From: an uncultured Prevotella sp.
GTDB taxonomy: Bacteria; Bacteroidota; Bacteroidia; Bacteroidales; Bacteroidaceae
Direction of reading: 5' to 3'
DNA: 7,968 bases
Assembly (NCBI GenBank): GCA_946623195.1
Contig: CAMOQW010000073.1
Coordinates: 1-7,968 of the forward strand
The stretch's first letter is position 1. Every line of letters starts with the position of its first letter. The notes beneath the pieces are model-generated. The model searched no databases and was not told the DNA's origin. It was given only the letters and a program-made list of their open reading frames with translations. The position numbers and the translations under genes were made by a program. Below are positions 5,934-7,968 of this stretch, one piece after another.

Positions 5934-7268
5934 ATGGCAAATTCTGGTTCTCTCAAGAGCACGATAGCCGTGTCTCTCACCAACTACCTGGATGCCGGTG
6001 CCATTGTGGCCGGCGCATCGGGTCTGACGCTGTGGCAGAACTATCTGGGACTGTCAGAGGTTCATCTGGGGTGGCTCAACTTCATTTCGGCCAACTGCCT
6101 GGGTGCCGCCATCGGTGCCATCATTGGCGGTTTCCTGGCTGATAAGTACGGACGAAAGTTCATCTTCACCTACAACCTGCTGGTCTACATGACGGGTGTG
6201 CTGCTGGTGATGTTCTCTGTGAATTTCCCCATGCTGTTGGCCGGTTTCCTGATTACGGGCATTTCCGTCGGTGTGGGTGTGCCTGCCTCGTGGACCTACA
6301 TCTCAGAGTCGTCGGAAGTCAACAATCGTGGCCGCAATATCTGTATCTCGCAGATGTCGTGGGGCTTCGGTCCCATGTGCATCCTGCTGTTCGGTATGCT
6401 CTTTGCCCCCGGTGGCTACCTGTTCGGATGGGTAGAGTCGGTGGCTCACCTTTTTGGCGGTGCCGATATGACGCAGGAGGCCGTCAATGCCTTCTCGTCG
6501 CGCATCGTGTTCTTCACCCTGTTTGTCGTGGCCTTCATAGCCTGGAACCTGCAGCGCCAGTTGCAGGAGAGCGCAGAGTTTACCGCCCAGCAGGCTGAGG
6601 GCAAGAAGAACGGGTTGATGGATAATATCAAGGTGCTCTTCTCCAATAGCATTGCTGTCAAGACGGTATGCTTCCTGGCCACCATCTACCTGACGTGGAA
6701 CCTCGTGGCATCGGTGATGGGATTCTTCCAGCCGCACATCTACGAGACGGCGGGTGGTGTCAGCAACGAGCAGGCTAACTGGATGAACTGCATCCAGTGG
6801 GCCATCATTGTGGGTGTGACGTTCATTGTCTCGAAGCTCATCGACAAGTCGTCGCATAAGATGATCTACACCTTCGGACTCCTTGTGGCTATTGCTGCCT
6901 GGCTGGTCATCGTCACCATCGGTGTCAATGGCATGGTGGGCCTGTGGCTGTTTGCCATCCTTTGGGGTGTGCAGGGCGGCTCGTCACCGCAGATTTTCTA
7001 TGCCCTCTGGGGTTCGGAACTGTTCCCGGCCAAATTCCGTGCCGGTGCCCAGGGCCTGATGTTCTTCATCGTCCGTGGTCTGTCGGCTGTCTGGGGACTT
7101 ATCTTCACCTATATCTATGGCGAGAATGGCGAGGGTTTCACCATTGCCGCTTTCTGCATGATTGCCCTGCTCTGCATCTCGCTGGTGGTTGGCTTCCTGG
7201 GCGTTCCCAACACCCGTGGCCGTGCCCTTGAGGACATCACCAAAGAAAGATATGGAGATAACTATTGA
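5934..7268 (+). CDS. MFS sugar-porter family permease, probable rhamnose transporter
   Basis: A 444-residue inner-membrane transporter with about 12 hydrophobic segments, near residues 14-34, 45-68, 74-96, 98-121, 140-161, 189-207, 240-264, 282-302, 310-331, 334-358, 372-394 and 401-423. Sugar-porter signatures are the loop 2-3 motif GGFLADKYGRK (65-75), the RGR after helix 4 (132-134), SELFPAKFRAGAQG (361-374) and the terminal NTRGRALEDI (426-435), equivalent to the PETKGRTLEEI ending of the family. D20 in helix 1 (NYLDAGAIVAG) matches the family's acidic residue there. The central cytoplasmic loop (about 210-238) is charged. The family moves sugars or polyols by proton symport or facilitated diffusion. 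Its place between isomerase and aldolase implies the same substrate, probably L-rhamnose. It is unrelated to E. coli RhaT. The specificity is inferred from context alone. Confidence 0.88.
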   Translation: MANSGSLKSTIAVSLTNYLDAGAIVAGASGLTLWQNYLGLSEVHLGWLNFISANCLGAAIGAIIGGFLADKYGRKFIFTYNLLVYMTGVLLVMFSVNFPMLLAGFLITGISVGVGVPASWTYISESSEVNNRGRNICISQMSWGFGPMCILLFGMLFAPGGYLFGWVESVAHLFGGADMTQEAVNAFSSRIVFFTLFVVAFIAWNLQRQLQESAEFTAQQAEGKKNGLMDNIKVLFSNSIAVKTVCFLATIYLTWNLVASVMGFFQPHIYETAGGVSNEQANWMNCIQWAIIVGVTFIVSKLIDKSSHKMIYTFGLLVAIAAWLVIVTIGVNGMVGLWLFAILWGVQGGSSPQIFYALWGSELFPAKFRAGAQGLMFFIVRGLSAVWGLIFTYIYGENGEGFTIAAFCMIALLCISLVVGFLGVPNTRGRALEDITKERYGDNY

Positions 7269-7285
7269 AGAAAATAAAAATAACT

Positions 7286-7968
7286 ATGAAGAGTATTTTA
7301 GAAGGCCGCCCACAGTTGAAGGCCGTAATTGATCAGATTGCCGAGGTGACGGGCTACCTCTGGCAGAAAGGTTGGGCTGAACGTAACGGTGGCAATATCA
7401 CCGTCAACGTCACCGAGTTTATGGACGATGAGTGCAAGCAGATGCAAGCCATCTCGGAAGTAAAGCAGATTGGCATGGTGCTGCCCCAGCTCAAAGGCAA
7501 GTATTTCTATTGTAAAGGTACGGGCAAGCGTATGCGCGACCTGGCCCGCGAACCCATGCAGAACGGCAGCATCATCCGCATCCTGGACGATTGTGCCTCC
7601 TACGTGGTGATTGCCGACGAGAATGTGGTGCCCACCAGCGAGTTGCCCACCCACCTGGCACTGCAGAACTATCTGCTGGAGACCGGTTCGTGCTACAAGG
7701 CCACGCTGCATACGCACCCCATCGAGCTGGTGGCCATGAGCCACATCCAGCGTTTCCTGAAGGGCGACGAGATGACCCGTGTGCTGTGGTCGATGATTCC
7801 CGAGACGCTGGCTTTTGCCCCTCTGGGCATCGGTATCGTGCCATACGCCCTGCCTTCATCGGTAGCACTGGCTGAGGCCACGCTGGAGCAGATCAAGACC
7901 CACGACGTGGTGATGTGGGAGAAGCATGGCACCGTGGCTGTCGGTCAGGACATCATGGATGCCTTCGA
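7286..7968 (+). CDS. rhaD: Rhamnulose-1-phosphate aldolase (class II), 3' end outside window
   Basis: Cleaves L-rhamnulose-1-phosphate to dihydroxyacetone phosphate and L-lactaldehyde in the cytoplasm, using a zinc ion. 227 codons are present; the family is about 270-275 residues, so roughly the last 45 are missing. Landmarks match E. coli RhaD: GWAERNGGN (29-37) for phosphate binding, PTSELPTH (116-123) with catalytic E119 (E. coli E117), zinc ligands H142 and H144 in LHTHP (E. coli H141, H143), and H214 in WEKHG (E. coli H212). The longer N-terminal helix before GW and the YFYCKGTGKRMRDL region separate it from the shorter fuculose-phosphate aldolase FucA. It starts 17 bp after the permease stop, behind an A-rich spacer without a Shine-Dalgarno sequence. 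Its presence is the strongest argument that the operon handles L-rhamnose. A C-terminal fusion cannot be excluded because the end is not visible. Confidence 0.92.
   Translation, partial: MKSILEGRPQLKAVIDQIAEVTGYLWQKGWAERNGGNITVNVTEFMDDECKQMQAISEVKQIGMVLPQLKGKYFYCKGTGKRMRDLAREPMQNGSIIRILDDCASYVVIADENVVPTSELPTHLALQNYLLETGSCYKATLHTHPIELVAMSHIQRFLKGDEMTRVLWSMIPETLAFAPLGIGIVPYALPSSVALAEATLEQIKTHDVVMWEKHGTVAVGQDIMDAF

Larger units (their letters stand above)
1456..7968 (+). other. Putative five-gene rhamnose/rhamnogalacturonan utilisation operon
   Basis: Five plus-strand genes (GH28, kinase, isomerase, permease, aldolase) are separated by only 47, 90, 9 and 17 bp, with no terminator-like hairpin followed by T's in the gaps. 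Their functions form one route from polymer to triose phosphate plus lactaldehyde. The Bacteroides thetaiotaomicron rhaKIPAO operon (kinase, isomerase, permease, aldolase, oxidoreductase, controlled by the AraC-type RhaR) has the same order of roles, so an oxidoreductase and a RhaR-like regulator may lie just beyond the right edge. The presence of a GH28 gene at the head differs from that operon. Co-transcription is inferred from spacing only. Confidence 0.7.

Noticed and set aside
2895..7968. L-fucose operon as an alternative reading
   Set aside because: The isomerase family alone would allow it, but the aldolase has RhaD-specific length and motifs and the kinase has the GIDTWGVDF and AGHDTASA signatures of RhaB, so rhamnose is preferred; fucose is kept as an alternative substrate for the isomerase only.

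Overview
The window looks like a chromosomal segment from a member of the Bacteroidales, most likely a Prevotella/Segatella-type gut or rumen organism. The evidence is Bacteroidetes-style promoter elements (a TTTG box, 19 bp, then TAACTTTG), no clear Shine-Dalgarno sequences before any start, A/T-rich spacers between GC-richer genes, and protein sequences of Bacteroidetes character. The genus is inference.

Left end (1-1455): the C-terminal end of an HxlR-type winged-helix regulator runs in from outside the window. It is followed by a convergent pair boundary containing a perfect 11-bp inverted repeat, then pfkA (ATP-type 6-phosphofructokinase) on the minus strand. A 191-bp divergent intergenic region separates pfkA from the next block and holds promoter elements for both directions.

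Right part (1456-7968): five genes on the plus strand with gaps of 47, 90, 9 and 17 bp, probably one operon. In order they are a secreted GH28 pectinase-type glycosidase, rhamnulokinase (RhaB), a sugar isomerase of the AraA/FucI superfamily, an MFS sugar-porter permease, and rhamnulose-1-phosphate aldolase (RhaD, cut by the window end). The inferred pathway is release of sugar from a rhamnose-containing pectin (rhamnogalacturonan) in the periplasm or outside, uptake by the MFS permease, isomerisation of L-rhamnose to L-rhamnulose, phosphorylation, and aldol cleavage to DHAP and L-lactaldehyde. The DHAP would feed glycolysis, and the neighbouring pfkA belongs to that pathway, although it is transcribed divergently.

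The most interesting points are three. First, the isomerase slot is filled by an AraA-type enzyme with its metal ligands intact instead of the TIM-barrel L-rhamnose isomerase, and the permease is an MFS sugar porter instead of the E. coli RhaT type, so two steps of the pathway seem to use non-orthologous proteins. Second, a 22-bp tandem repeat (about five units) begins inside the last codons of rhaB and fills the rhaB-isomerase spacer. Third, PfkA carries Asn where the E. coli enzyme has the Mg-binding Asp103. No regulator of the operon, SusC/SusD pair, RNA gene, IS element or CRISPR array is seen.
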